Of a stretch of 47,845 bases of DNA, positions 1 to 8,361 are shown in pieces. The first letter of the stretch is position 1. Each line of letters begins with the position of its first letter. The stretch comes from Desulfosporosinus sp. OT (GTDB taxonomy: Bacteria; Bacillota; Desulfitobacteriia; Desulfitobacteriales; Desulfitobacteriaceae), in NCBI RefSeq assembly GCF_000224515.1, contig NZ_AGAF01000243.1, forward strand, positions 1 to 47,845, in the 5' to 3' direction. Made by a program: the position numbers and the translations under genes. The notes under the pieces were generated by a model that was not told the DNA's origin, did no database searches, and saw only the letters and a program-made list of their open reading frames with translations.

Positions 1-222
1 AAGTCATATAAACTTAAAAATGCTAATAACCATTATACTTGCCCTAAGTGTAACATAATCCCATACGCAGTTAAAGAAAAGCTCCCGTACGGCACCAAGC
101 TACAGACCCATTTAAAAAATTTATTAGGTGCGTCGTCGCTTGGTTGCAAGGATACACTGATTGAAAGCAAAGCCATTAGTGGACTATCTAGGATGGTACG
201 TATGAAAATAAACGACCGCTAA
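1..222 (+). CDS. C-terminal fragment of unrecognised protein (runs off left edge)
   Basis: An open frame runs from the first base to a TAA at 220-222, giving the last 73 residues of a plus-strand protein. A single CPKC zinc-knuckle-like motif lies near fragment residue 14, followed by a basic, helix-prone tail that ends in MKINDR. The stop lies 15 bp from the convergent FapA-family gene. I do not recognise the family. A transposase or other DNA-binding protein is possible from the CxxC and basic character, but this is a guess. The frame could be chance, because its start is outside the window. Confidence 0.35.
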   Translation, partial: KSYKLKNANNHYTCPKCNIIPYAVKEKLPYGTKLQTHLKNLLGASSLGCKDTLIESKAISGLSRMVRMKINDR

Positions 223-237
223 CCAAGTGTTTTAAGT

Positions 238-2172
238 TTAAAGGGGGTTCGCCCGCACCTTTTCGACTTGAATAAAACCATTTTCCCTGTAGATCTCCAG
301 TTGCCGGTATGCTTCCTCGATCTGAATAATTTCCTTTCCCACGGCAATGATGACATTGGGATGACAATACTTCACTGAAAGACGACTATCGGAACTAATT
401 TGAACAAAGGTTGAACTAACCCCAGAGCCTCCTAATTCTCCAATACGGACCTGCCCTCCGGCGAAGATTTTGCCTCCCCGGCATACGCCCTCAATTACAA
501 TATCTCCTTCTACTCGAATATTCGAATTGTAGACCCCTTTGGTACATTCAAATGATCCACCGCATTCAATGACTGCTGATTGTACATAACTGACCACCAA
601 ACTAAGTTTTTCCGGAACCTCAACAGAAACTTTTTCTATAAATTGTTCGAGGGCTTGATCGACTCGTTGCAAAAAAGGGACCGCTTGTAGATCTAATGGC
701 CCTAGTCCTGCCAAAAAATGTTTGGAAGTTCGGATTGAAACTATGAAACCCTGCGTAATCAATTCGTCATCTTTATTTTCTAACACAAACTTTTCCACAC
801 TACTAGCCAATTTGGGAAGGTCGGGAAATTGTCTTTCCATAACTAGTTTGAGACATTGTCCTGGTTTAAAATTGATAGCCCCAGGTGCCTTAATCAACTC
901 TGCTGTCATCTGTAAACATACGCTTAATTGATCCCGTAGCTCGGACACGCTGCGGAGGAGTTTCGAACGAACCACAAATTTTCCTCCAATAGTAACCTTT
1001 CCGCCGACAAGGTTCTGGTAAATCTTGACTCCTTTTTCAGCCCTAATCTCTGCATGCGAAACGGATCCTTTAATCTCTAACTTTCCCCCAGCAAAAACAT
1101 GAAGCCCATCTTGAACGTTCCCATTCACAAAAACATCACCTGGAAAGTTAATACTTCCCGTTGCCAGCTCTACATCCTTATGGAGAACATAGACATTTTC
1201 AACCATGTAGGTTCTTTCATCCAGACGAACAGGTTGTCCGCCACATGCAGCGACCACTTCCAGCCCATCAACTGAAAGATAGACGTTCTTTTTTAGCCTA
1301 AATTGGAAATCCTTAAAGCCCGCGGCGGGAAGGATTTTTCCGAACACGTCTTTTCCTGGAACCCCTGGCTTGCCCGGAATTTTACGAGCGAGAACCGCTC
1401 CCTCTTCAACCAGTTGCACTTTCGAAGCAAAATAATCAACGCTTTCCTCCCCTGTGTCTGAGAGCATCTGCGGACTACCAACTAAGTCTACTAATTGAGC
1501 GTGTTCGGGCAGCACAGGCAATGTCGCTTCTGCAACAACAACCTCACCAACACCCTTGACCGACATGATCTCCGACCAGCTCTCAGGTCGAAAGCCATGA
1601 ACAACCTTTAATTGTTCTAGATCCAACTTCAACTTTTCTTCATCCCAAATTTTCCCTTGGCTCGGTAAGCTCTGCCAGGTGACATATTGTTTTAAATCGA
1701 TTTCTTCCAGGGTAGGGAAATCACCAAGACTATAGTGCCCGGGTAATTCATGCTTGACTTTAACTATCACAGACAACCCCTGATGCAGGATTTGCAGATC
1801 CCAAGTCAATTGCCCCACTGAGACGTTGGGCAGAAATTCGACCCGCTCTCCAAAACTAACACGAAACGGTTTATCCTGGCGTTTACCATTAAACCAGACT
1901 TCACCAGCTAGTAAAAAAGGACGAAACTGTTTGACCCCTTCTCCTAGGACAATAACATACTTACTCCCATCCCAGACAGCTTGGCTAGAAGGCAATACTA
2001 GATTTGGCCCGCTTTGGTCATCCCAAATTAGGCGGACTTTCCACTGACGAGAGAAAAATCCAGGTTTCTCTATCACTTCAAGCGTAATATCTTCTGGTGA
2101 AAGCTTGAGTTTGAACGCCCAATCTTGTCTAATTTCTTCTAAAGAATGTCCCTGAACAACTTCTTCTCGCAT
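238..2172 (-). CDS. FapA / DUF342 family protein with Jag-N-like N-terminus
   Basis: The 644-residue protein is of the FapA (DUF342) type. Residues about 1-50 resemble the Jag-N domain found at the front of some FapA and KhpB proteins (GHSLEEI, then EVIEKPGFF). The middle, about 240-400, is a Gly- and Val-rich right-handed beta-helix with repeated short strands (GDVFVNGNV, GGKLEIKGSV, KGVKIYQNL). A helical insert precedes a second beta-helix block (about 550-620), then a short C-terminal helix. Members are cytoplasmic and often linked to flagellar placement or surface functions in Gammaproteobacteria; the exact role in Bacillota is unknown. The ATG at 2172 has a GAGGGG ribosome site. A cyclic-di-GMP-I riboswitch and terminator lie in its leader, so it should respond to c-di-GMP. 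The family call is firm; the function is not. Confidence 0.8.
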   Translation of the reverse strand: MREEVVQGHSLEEIRQDWAFKLKLSPEDITLEVIEKPGFFSRQWKVRLIWDDQSGPNLVLPSSQAVWDGSKYVIVLGEGVKQFRPFLLAGEVWFNGKRQDKPFRVSFGERVEFLPNVSVGQLTWDLQILHQGLSVIVKVKHELPGHYSLGDFPTLEEIDLKQYVTWQSLPSQGKIWDEEKLKLDLEQLKVVHGFRPESWSEIMSVKGVGEVVVAEATLPVLPEHAQLVDLVGSPQMLSDTGEESVDYFASKVQLVEEGAVLARKIPGKPGVPGKDVFGKILPAAGFKDFQFRLKKNVYLSVDGLEVVAACGGQPVRLDERTYMVENVYVLHKDVELATGSINFPGDVFVNGNVQDGLHVFAGGKLEIKGSVSHAEIRAEKGVKIYQNLVGGKVTIGGKFVVRSKLLRSVSELRDQLSVCLQMTAELIKAPGAINFKPGQCLKLVMERQFPDLPKLASSVEKFVLENKDDELITQGFIVSIRTSKHFLAGLGPLDLQAVPFLQRVDQALEQFIEKVSVEVPEKLSLVVSYVQSAVIECGGSFECTKGVYNSNIRVEGDIVIEGVCRGGKIFAGGQVRIGELGGSGVSSTFVQISSDSRLSVKYCHPNVIIAVGKEIIQIEEAYRQLEIYRENGFIQVEKVRANPL

Positions 2173-2354
2173 GTGAATCGCCCCTCTTTCTGAAATTTAC
2201 CTCTTTCTATGATCCAGCCTTCTGACTTAAAGTTTGCAACACGTTAGTAACTCAGTTCTATATTCCTCTCCCTTAGTCCACCTCTTACCAGCTTATAATG
2301 CTTCATTTGCAATGGAATATTTTGTTATTTCAAAAAGAATTTTTTAATTAAAAA

Positions 2355-2383
2355 TGCCATACAACTTAAAAAAAGGTATGGCA
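2355..2383 (-). terminator. Intrinsic terminator in the riboswitch leader
   Basis: An 8-bp perfect stem (TGCCATAC / GTATGGCA) with a T-rich loop is followed on the minus strand by TTTTTAATT. It sits about 15 nt downstream of the c-di-GMP aptamer and about 180 nt upstream of the FapA-family start, so it is a leader terminator, not an end-of-gene one. Its 5' arm (minus-strand TTTGCCAT, 2378-2385) can also pair perfectly over 8 nt with the 5' side of the aptamer (2466-2473). Confidence 0.75.
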
Positions 2384-2397
2384 AAAAAAGCAGATTT

Positions 2398-2484
2398 TTG
2401 GTAGCCTAGCTGTCGTCAGCCTTCCCTGTACGATCTATGGCTTTGCGTCCTTAGCTTTCGCTAAGTTTGCCATTTTCAGAACCA
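2398..2484 (-). promoter_or_regulatory. Cyclic-di-GMP-I (GEMM-I) riboswitch
   Basis: On the minus strand the leader reads GGCAAAC, then a CTTAGC-GAAA-GCTAAG GNRA-capped hairpin, then GGACGCAAAGCC, then a second hairpin arm containing CAGGG, and ends GACAGCTAGGCTACC. The order of GCAAA, GNRA tetraloop, GACGCAAAGCC and the receptor-bearing second helix is the signature of the GEMM-I c-di-GMP aptamer. It is followed by an intrinsic terminator and then the FapA-family gene, the usual layout of a transcriptional switch. It is recognised by eye from the consensus; no covariance model was run. Confidence 0.9.
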
Positions 2485-2501
2485 TTATTTAATTTAGTAA
2501 G

Positions 2502-2510
2502 ATTATAACA
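2502..2510 (-). promoter_or_regulatory. Extended -10 promoter for the riboswitch-FapA unit
   Basis: The minus strand reads TGTTATAAT: a perfect TATAAT with the extended TGn. The -35 region is poor (CAGTTT at 17 bp), as is common with an extended -10. The predicted start falls just upstream of the aptamer, which fits a short leader beginning with the riboswitch. Confidence 0.65.
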
Positions 2511-2560
2511 TGGATGGCCACAGAAAACTGACTTAATTATGTTTAACCCTTATGAACTAG

Positions 2561-3631
2561 TTATTCTTCAGATTGAAATAGCTGATATCCCGAAGATTTC
2601 TGCCCATTTGGATCCTGGCTGTTACCAGGGACTTTCGGCAGTGATAGACTGGGAGTCGGAGTGACAGGCTTTAATAAATCCACTTCTTCTTCGTCAATAA
2701 TTTTATCTGTTGTCTCTCCAAGTAATAGGTTTTTAACCACTGTCTTTACTTCCAGAGGGTCGACATTCCAGTAACTTACCCCATCCAGATCCAGAAATGA
2801 CCCGGGTAATGTCTGGGAGATCACATTTGAGCTTTGAAACCCGCTGGCAACCTTGGCTAATTCCAAAATATCCCTTTTCGCTAAATTAGTCTTTACCGCC
2901 TGCATCAGCTGTGGAATAAGGACGGGAAGCTTGGGAACAGTGCTTAACTGAAACATCTCTTGGGCAACTGCTTTCAGAACAACTTGCTGCCTTGCCGTCC
3001 GTGAAATATCTGCTAAAGAATCGTAACGGAAACGGGCATACTGTAACGCTTTAGCGCCATCTAAGCGCTGCACGCCTTTATGAAGGTTAATATACCCATC
3101 TTCAATATCACCTGTTTCATAGTACATATTCTTCTCGACATTAACCGTAATTCCACCTAAAGTATCAATAACTTGCTTAAACCCTTGGAAATTCGTCTGG
3201 ATATACCCTGCAATCGTTTCGCCCGTCAGCTCTTCCACCGTATTTTGCAAAGTGGGCAAATCAGCTAATGCCACGACAGAGTTTATCTTAACGTAGCCAT
3301 GCCCTAGCACAGCAACCCTTGTATCGCGAGGAATCGAAAGCAGGCTAATCCGTTGTGTTTCCGGATCAACGCTGGCTAAAATCAATGAGTCGGTATTATA
3401 CTTTGCCTGATCAAGTCGTTGATCGGCACCAATGAGTAAAACACTAACTCGTTTTGACAGACCATCATTGGGGGAGTCTATAGGACTAGAATCAGGTAAT
3501 ATACCGCTAGTCCTAGCTCCGCTCAACCCTGTATACCAAAAAAAGCCCCCTGTCGAAATTCCCAATAAAGCAACTGCCAGGAGGATCAAACTCATCGTGC
3601 GCCGCACACTACCAACTCCATCATTCAACAT
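2561..3631 (-). CDS. LCP (LytR-CpsA-Psr) family cell-wall glycopolymer ligase
   Basis: The protein of up to 356 residues has a short cytoplasmic N-terminus, one membrane helix (about 13-34) and an extracytoplasmic LCP domain. Landmarks are VLLIGADQR, the DSLILASVD strand, SLLSIPRDTRV with the conserved Arg, and DISRTARQQ. LCP enzymes move undecaprenyl-linked polymers (teichoic acid-like or capsular) onto peptidoglycan. The C-terminal tail is Pro/Ser-rich. The start is uncertain: the ATG at 3631 has no good ribosome site and follows a TATAAT by only about 12 bp, while a GTG at codon 9 (3607) has GGAG about 8 nt upstream. The gene is monocistronic by spacing. Confidence 0.85.
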   Translation of the reverse strand: MLNDGVGSVRRTMSLILLAVALLGISTGGFFWYTGLSGARTSGILPDSSPIDSPNDGLSKRVSVLLIGADQRLDQAKYNTDSLILASVDPETQRISLLSIPRDTRVAVLGHGYVKINSVVALADLPTLQNTVEELTGETIAGYIQTNFQGFKQVIDTLGGITVNVEKNMYYETGDIEDGYINLHKGVQRLDGAKALQYARFRYDSLADISRTARQQVVLKAVAQEMFQLSTVPKLPVLIPQLMQAVKTNLAKRDILELAKVASGFQSSNVISQTLPGSFLDLDGVSYWNVDPLEVKTVVKNLLLGETTDKIIDEEEVDLLKPVTPTPSLSLPKVPGNSQDPNGQKSSGYQLFQSEE

Positions 3632-3702
3632 CTTTGTACTATTATAACCAACTTTAGTTTATATGATAGAAAATTTGTAAAAATATTTACAATAATAAAG
3701 AA

Positions 3703-3735
3703 GGATTATTCGCCTCCGTACTGAGTGAATAATCC
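3703..3735 (-). terminator. Terminator of bshC
   Basis: A 9-bp perfect stem (GGATTATTC / GAATAATCC) with a 15-nt loop is followed on the minus strand by TTCTTTATT. It lies 52 bp beyond the bshC stop and before the LCP gene, so it separates the two units. The T-tract is interrupted but adequate. Confidence 0.65.
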
Positions 3736-3786
3736 TGGTCACTAGATTTTTTAGTTACAATTAACGTCTTTCTTATTAAACCAAAA

Positions 3787-5364
3787 TCATAAATATATTT
3801 GCTTTTCCGAAAAATCTCCGGTCATAGGGAGTTCTGCAACCCGATCTACAAAACTAAGTCCGTAAAGCGTGACAAAGCTCAGGGGATTTAAAACACGTTC
3901 CTGTCTACTATGATTGGGGGTAATCCCATCCTCGAGTTGTTGCAAACGATTAAGCGCTTCACGACATCGTTTGCGCTGCGCCTGCCAAACCTTTTTCTTT
4001 AAATACTCTAACTGAAATTTAACTTTCTGTTCATTTCGAACCAACCATTCATGGACATTGGCATGGATCTCTTCCAGGGGTTCGAGTTCCGCATATCCCT
4101 CTTCAATTTGTAAACGCAACCGCTCTAAGCGCTGATCGATGTCTTGCGTATCGCTTTCTCGCACACAGCGTGCACGGTGTTCCTCCAAGCCACGATAAAC
4201 ATCGTCAAGGGTTAACCTTTCTCTGCTTAAAGATTTCTGCCAGGATGCTGTTAACACAACGGCAGACAGACGCGGGTAAAGAATAGGCATAACGAATCCA
4301 AAGGTTGAGAAGACTTCACCTAACTGGGCCCAGTAATTTAGTTCACCTGGTCCTGGAACATAGGCCAAGGTCGGAAACAGATATTCCTGAACAATCGGAC
4401 GGGTCACCACATTAGGGGAAAAACGCTCCGGTTCTTGAGCTAATAAAAGGTTGAGGGCATCTAAATCCCACTGTCCCTCTTGTCCTCTTAAATAAAATGC
4501 TTGATCATTACGCAGGATCGCCCTTCGTTCTGGTACAGCAAGAAAAAGATTAACCTCCCCACCGGTTGGCTGGATCTGGGGTTTGAAACCAAGGTTAACC
4601 CATTCCTTCGTCCGTTGAGCCAAGGCAGCTCGAACATCGACGTGCATCTTCAAAATCTGCTCATACATCGGAGCCGCGAGCCGCTTGAATTCAGGCAACA
4701 AGGGATCAAAGAAAATAAGTCCCCACTTTTGGACCAACCATTGTAAGGTAAGCACAAACCACTGCGTCAAATTCTCGGCCTGCTCCGCAAAGTTGCGACA
4801 TTGATTTAGCACAGACGAGCGAAATTCACTGTCCGGTATCCCCGTTAGTTGGGCTTCAATCGTTTCCCATGAGGGAACCTGTTGATTTCCAACGGACTCC
4901 CCTCCCCCATCGCCCGGCAGACGACAAAGGAGTAGTTTCCCGTCTGAATTTAAAAATGAAGTCATCTGAATCTCTAACCAATCATGATCTTCACTGGCAA
5001 TCCAAAAAATTGGCACAACCGGGCGGCCCAGCTTTTCACGTTGCTCTTTAGCCAACCGAATGACAGTCATCGCTTTATATAAGGTATACAACGGCCCAGT
5101 CAGAATCCCTGCCTGCTGACCAGTAATCACCACAAGCGTTTCTTTTTGTCTAAGCTCTTCAATCATCCGTTGGGTTTCCACACTGGCCCCTAAATGAGTA
5201 TGATACGTTTTTAAAGTGTCAGCCAAACTATCCCTGAAATAATCCTTAGTATCGAGATAAGCTGCACGCCGCTCAAAGTTTTCCTGAATCTTTGGATTAC
5301 CGCTCGGAAAGAATAAAGCCACCTGTTCAAAACAAGTAGCCATAGTTTGCATTGGATCTTTCAT
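3787..5364 (-). CDS. bshC: Bacillithiol biosynthesis cysteine-adding enzyme BshC
   Basis: The 525-residue protein is full length for BshC, the putative cysteine ligase that finishes bacillithiol from GlcN-malate. Family signatures are VVITGQQAGILTGPLYTLYK (about 80-100), FWIASEDHDWLEI (about 125-137), and YVPGPGELNYWAQL with the FGFVMPILYPR strand (about 335-365). The coiled-coil arm at about 385-470 is typical. The ATG at 5364 follows GGGGGGAT by 4 nt; ATGs at codons 5 and 8 are alternatives. A good promoter lies just upstream (5401-5429), so it is transcribed apart from selA. bshA and bshB are not in the window; whether the cell makes bacillithiol cannot be told from here. Confidence 0.92.
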   Translation of the reverse strand: MKDPMQTMATCFEQVALFFPSGNPKIQENFERRAAYLDTKDYFRDSLADTLKTYHTHLGASVETQRMIEELRQKETLVVITGQQAGILTGPLYTLYKAMTVIRLAKEQREKLGRPVVPIFWIASEDHDWLEIQMTSFLNSDGKLLLCRLPGDGGGESVGNQQVPSWETIEAQLTGIPDSEFRSSVLNQCRNFAEQAENLTQWFVLTLQWLVQKWGLIFFDPLLPEFKRLAAPMYEQILKMHVDVRAALAQRTKEWVNLGFKPQIQPTGGEVNLFLAVPERRAILRNDQAFYLRGQEGQWDLDALNLLLAQEPERFSPNVVTRPIVQEYLFPTLAYVPGPGELNYWAQLGEVFSTFGFVMPILYPRLSAVVLTASWQKSLSRERLTLDDVYRGLEEHRARCVRESDTQDIDQRLERLRLQIEEGYAELEPLEEIHANVHEWLVRNEQKVKFQLEYLKKKVWQAQRKRCREALNRLQQLEDGITPNHSRQERVLNPLSFVTLYGLSFVDRVAELPMTGDFSEKQIYL

Positions 5365-5400
5365 ATCTATCCCCCCACTACCATTCCTGTATACGTGGGT

Positions 5401-5429
5401 ATTTTACCATGCTCAATTCGAAATCGCAA
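5401..5429 (-). promoter_or_regulatory. Sigma-A promoter of bshC
   Basis: The minus strand shows TTGCGA, a 17-bp spacer, then TAAAAT preceded by TGG (extended -10). The predicted start lies about 30 nt before the bshC ATG. Element match and spacing are both good. Confidence 0.7.
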
Positions 5430-5439
5430 TTTTTCCAAA

Positions 5440-5565
5440 CCGACGCAACCAAGATCCGTCCTAGTTGCATAAAGAACCTCCAAGCACATTTGCGTCCATA
5501 AACGCAAACAGAGTCAAAACTCCCCCGTCAACCCAAACCCGAGGAAGTTTCTTAAGCTTCCTCGC
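5440..5565. repeat. Dispersed structured repeat at the selA 3' end
   Basis: The gap after selA carries a hairpin TTTGCGT-N6-ACGCAAA (about 5490-5509). It then has a block at 5525-5560 (CCCGTCAACCCAAACC, then GAGGAAGTTTCTTAAGC) that matches, with only a few changes, the complement of 23209-23245 in the flhA-flhB gap (CCCGTCGACCCAAGCC, then AGAGGAAGTTTCTTAGC). The last codons of selA lie inside the repeat. Its GAGGAAG / CTTCCTC arms also form a hairpin that may serve as the selA terminator. Confidence 0.55.
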
Positions 5566-6997
5566 CCCAATCTTCTAAACGCCGTACAATTTCTGCAACG
5601 TCCCCACTCAACAAAGTTCGCCCATCAATAAGCACCCAATCTTTGTGAATTCGAGTCAGAATAGCCACCGGACCTAGACGCAAAAACTTCTCTAACTCAA
5701 TGACACTTCCACTCTTTGGACGGATGGCGCACACCCAAGTTGGGAGCCCAACTGTGGGCCATGCCCCACCACCCACCTGAGAGACATCCTCTTTCAACTC
5801 TGCGACGATGGCCTGATTCGACTGCAACGCTGCTCTAAGCTCAAACGCGACCGATTTCAAAGTATCCAGAGGGAGGGAGAGCATTCTCCAAACGGGGATA
5901 TCAGCTATCCCTCCATTTTCATATAAACGCAGGGTCCCTTCGAGGGCTGCTAAGGTCAATTTGTCGACCCTCAACGCCCGAGTCAACTGATTCGCACTCA
6001 AACGTTCGATAAACGCTCGCTTGCCTACGATAATCCCAGCCTGTGGACCGCCAAGTAATTTGTCTCCACTAAAGGTCACGAGGGAAAGCCCGGCCTTAAC
6101 CGTTTGCTCAATAGTCGGTTCGATAGGAAATCCAAGACTTGTCCCATCAAGAAAACTTCCACTTCCTAAATCTTCCATGACGGGCAAACCTCGCTTTTCA
6201 CCGAGCTCCACCAACTCTGTTCCCGAAACGGAATGGGTAAATCCTTCAACCCGGTAATTGCTAGTATGCACCTTTAAAATCAGCGCTGTTTCTGGTCCGA
6301 TAGCTGCTTCGTAGTCTCTAAGCCAAGTCTTATTCGTCGCTCCAACTTCGACAAGTTTGGCCCCCCCGGCTTTTAAAACCTCAGGAATCCGAAATGACCC
6401 GCCAACTTCCACCAGTTCGCCACGCGAAACAATGACTTCTTTCCCTTGGGCAAACGTATTCATCATCAAAAGAACCGCTGCAGCATTATTGTTAACTACC
6501 ATAGCCGCTTCTGCCCCAGTCAGACGACAGAGTAGCGATTCAACATGAACATAACGCGACCCCCGCTCCCCGGACTCAATATTCAACTCAAGATTACTGT
6601 ACCTTTCAGCTTGTTCGGCAACAAAACGTGCGACCTCTGGTACAAGTAAAGCCCTACCGCAATTCGTATGTAAAACGACCCCAGTGGCATTAATAACACG
6701 CCGCAAACTAGTTTCTGGATGGGTCAGCTCCTGTAAGAGCTGGCTTTTCAACCATACCCAGAGGGAAGATTCCGACTCAGCAAAGGAATCCGAAAAATTT
6801 CGATTGACATTTTCTCTTGCTTTTTGGAGAACCTGTCGAACGCCCTGCGTTAAACGAGGTAACTGCCTTTCATTCGTCAAAAACGGACTGAATTCCGCTT
6901 CGTATTCCAGCCGAGAAATCACTTCGTGAACAGCAGGAAGTGCCCTCAACCGCTTTTGTTTCTCTTGATCCACCGATTGCCACTCCTTATAGGCCAT
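5552..6997 (-). CDS. selA: L-seryl-tRNA(Sec) selenium transferase
   Basis: The 481-residue PLP enzyme converts Ser-tRNA(Sec) to Sec-tRNA(Sec) using selenophosphate. The N-terminal helical domain (about 1-95) is followed by RRVINATGVVLHTN, AAMVVNNNAAAVLL, the HTSNYRVEGF stretch, EDLGSGSF and SGDKLLGGPQAG, which holds the PLP-binding Lys. Length and motif order match bacterial SelA. The start ATG at 6997 has only a weak upstream ribosome site. It implies selenoproteins in this organism; selB, selC and selD are not in the window. The stop lies inside a dispersed repeat. The divergent Gin-like gene shares the upstream gap. Confidence 0.95.
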   Translation of the reverse strand: MAYKEWQSVDQEKQKRLRALPAVHEVISRLEYEAEFSPFLTNERQLPRLTQGVRQVLQKARENVNRNFSDSFAESESSLWVWLKSQLLQELTHPETSLRRVINATGVVLHTNCGRALLVPEVARFVAEQAERYSNLELNIESGERGSRYVHVESLLCRLTGAEAAMVVNNNAAAVLLMMNTFAQGKEVIVSRGELVEVGGSFRIPEVLKAGGAKLVEVGATNKTWLRDYEAAIGPETALILKVHTSNYRVEGFTHSVSGTELVELGEKRGLPVMEDLGSGSFLDGTSLGFPIEPTIEQTVKAGLSLVTFSGDKLLGGPQAGIIVGKRAFIERLSANQLTRALRVDKLTLAALEGTLRLYENGGIADIPVWRMLSLPLDTLKSVAFELRAALQSNQAIVAELKEDVSQVGGGAWPTVGLPTWVCAIRPKSGSVIELEKFLRLGPVAILTRIHKDWVLIDGRTLLSGDVAEIVRRLEDWGEEA

Positions 6998-7108
6998 AAT
7001 GATTATCGACCAATTTTCTATAATCCGGCCCGCACACTTTTTAGGATTTCGACATCACAGTTGGCATATGATAATAACAACACATAAGTTACTTCGAGGA
7101 GGTATTTG

Positions 7109-7312
7109 ATGTCCAAGCTTAGTTCAACCCCCCCACTTAAGCAACCAGTTCGTCAGGCTATTATTATTCCGTTCGATAGGCTCTCTCTCACAAAAGAAAA
7201 GTTCCAGCCCTGCATCTTTTGCGGTAAAACCATAAAAGTTCATAAATTTAAAGGTAAAGCCGTTTGTATCCATTGTCTACGCCAAATTCCAGCTATCTTT
7301 TCCTGTGGGTAA
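7109..7312 (+). CDS. Small CxxC zinc-finger protein, probable sigma-G inhibitor Gin
   Basis: The 67-residue protein has two CxxC pairs, CIFC (about 33-36) and CIHC (about 51-54), separated by a short basic strand-forming segment (KVHKFKGKAV), and then LRQI. This spacing and the GKxxCxxC pattern are those of the Gin/CsfB anti-sigma family that holds sigma-G inactive in the forespore. The ATG at 7109 is 5 nt after GAGGAGGT; the TTG one codon earlier is less likely. It is divergent from selA, with no neighbour to support the role. If the family call is wrong it is a generic small zinc ribbon. The protein ends close to the second pair, shorter than in B. subtilis CsfB. Confidence 0.6.
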   Translation: MSKLSSTPPLKQPVRQAIIIPFDRLSLTKEKFQPCIFCGKTIKVHKFKGKAVCIHCLRQIPAIFSCG

Positions 7313-7350
7313 GATCCATTCTCTCTAAACTGGACTTAACGAAAACTTAC

Positions 7351-7379
7351 TTCAGTTGGAGTTTATAACTCCAACTGAA
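7351..7379 (+). terminator. Perfect hairpin after the Gin-like gene
   Basis: A 13-bp perfect stem (TTCAGTTGGAGTT / AACTCCAACTGAA) with a 3-nt TAT loop lies 38 bp after the stop. No T-run follows, so it may be a 3'-end stabiliser or weak terminator. Confidence 0.45.
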
Positions 7380-7467
7380 ATTTGGCGAATTAATCAAGAG
7401 CTTAAACTTCACTTATCTACATATAATATATATGCATAAATGAAACATGGTGGTGGCAACCATCGAA

Positions 7468-7509
7468 AATAAGAAAAGGGAAGCAAAATTTGCTTCCCTT
7501 TTTCTTATT
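7468..7509. terminator. Bidirectional terminator between the Gin-like gene and mecA
   Basis: A long nearly perfect palindrome (AATAAGAAAAGGGAAGCAAA / TTTGCTTCCC then TTTTTCTTATT) has a T-run on either strand. It sits 15 bp beyond the mecA stop and serves mecA on the minus strand and, if needed, plus-strand readthrough. Confidence 0.8.
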
Positions 7510-7523
7510 CCTGCCTTCTCCAT

Positions 7524-8117
7524 TTAGCTGAGTGAAGGCTTATTGAAAGAAGCATTAAGCGTTTGCACAGCCTTTACTGGGATGATAATTTTCCCGTGTT
7601 CAGACAGGAAAACACCAGTCGTGGCTACAATTTCTCCGTATTCATCCAGTATTGCCTCTGCCAAAAGTCTTTTTTTACCCGTTCCCATACGGTTCAAGAC
7701 AAGGTAGTACTCTTCTTCAAACTCAAAAAGGCCTGAACGCAACTGATTAAATTCAGGTAAGCGCCGCACTGCGGATAAGACATCTTCAAAGTCGGCAAAC
7801 GCATAAACCAATTCCGTCACACGACCTTTAGAGGACTTACGAGCGGCCTTATCTTTAATAAACCCCTCGATTTGTTCTTCCTGCTTCATGATCGTGATCA
7901 CAAACTCGTCATTCGTCGCCACAGTTGCCTGAATCCAAAAGGGCTGATCTAAATTAAACTCTACTTCTTCTCTTGCCTGCGCGATGAGTTCCCAAAACAA
8001 TTGTTCCGTCTTCGCTGATCGTTGAAACAGATCAGCCATCGTAATATCCCTGTCAGTTAGTTCTGTCAAGGAGATAAAGATGCGGATGGTATGCTCGTTA
8101 ACTTTTTGAACACGCAT
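7524..8117 (-). CDS. mecA: MecA-like adaptor protein for ClpC
   Basis: The 197-residue protein has the MecA layout: an N-terminal substrate-recruiting domain (MRVQKVNEHTIRIFISLTEL, then ITMADLF, RSAKTEQLFWEL and PFWIQATV), an acidic/charged linker (about 75-100), and a C-terminal ClpC-binding domain (about 105-190, with FADFEDVLSAVRRLPEF and an EEYYLVLN strand). In Bacillus, MecA delivers ComK and other proteins to ClpCP. ATG at 8117 with an AAAGGAGAGTGGGGAT site. It has its own promoter at 8165-8173 and a bidirectional terminator, so it is monocistronic. Confidence 0.9.
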   Translation of the reverse strand: MRVQKVNEHTIRIFISLTELTDRDITMADLFQRSAKTEQLFWELIAQAREEVEFNLDQPFWIQATVATNDEFVITIMKQEEQIEGFIKDKAARKSSKGRVTELVYAFADFEDVLSAVRRLPEFNQLRSGLFEFEEEYYLVLNRMGTGKKRLLAEAILDEYGEIVATTGVFLSEHGKIIIPVKAVQTLNASFNKPSLS

Positions 8118-8164
8118 ATCCCCACTCTCCTTTCCGCATCATGTTCTTACCCTATCTTATTCCC

Positions 8165-8173
8165 ATTATAGCA
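8165..8173 (-). promoter_or_regulatory. Extended -10 promoter of mecA
   Basis: The minus strand reads TGCTATAAT, a perfect -10 with TGn, about 50 bp before the mecA ATG. No convincing -35 is seen at 17 bp. Confidence 0.55.
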
Positions 8174-8361
8174 TATTACGCCATAACTTTTTTTGTGAAA
8201 TTTAAGGTTTTAGCTTAAATTTACTGAAACTAGTCTGAATTATAACGTATTCTAGCTCCTCAAACCAATCTTTTCACCATAGAAAACTGAAAAGACCAGT
8301 CCCAACTCAAAAAAAAGCACTCCTTCTTACTTTGTACTCCTATTTTAGTAGAATTTGCTTC

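Noticed and set aside
7448-7466. T-box-like GGTGGCAACC on the plus strand just before a terminator
   Set aside because: No plus-strand gene follows, the rest of the T-box box is missing (no GCG), and the terminator is explained by mecA.
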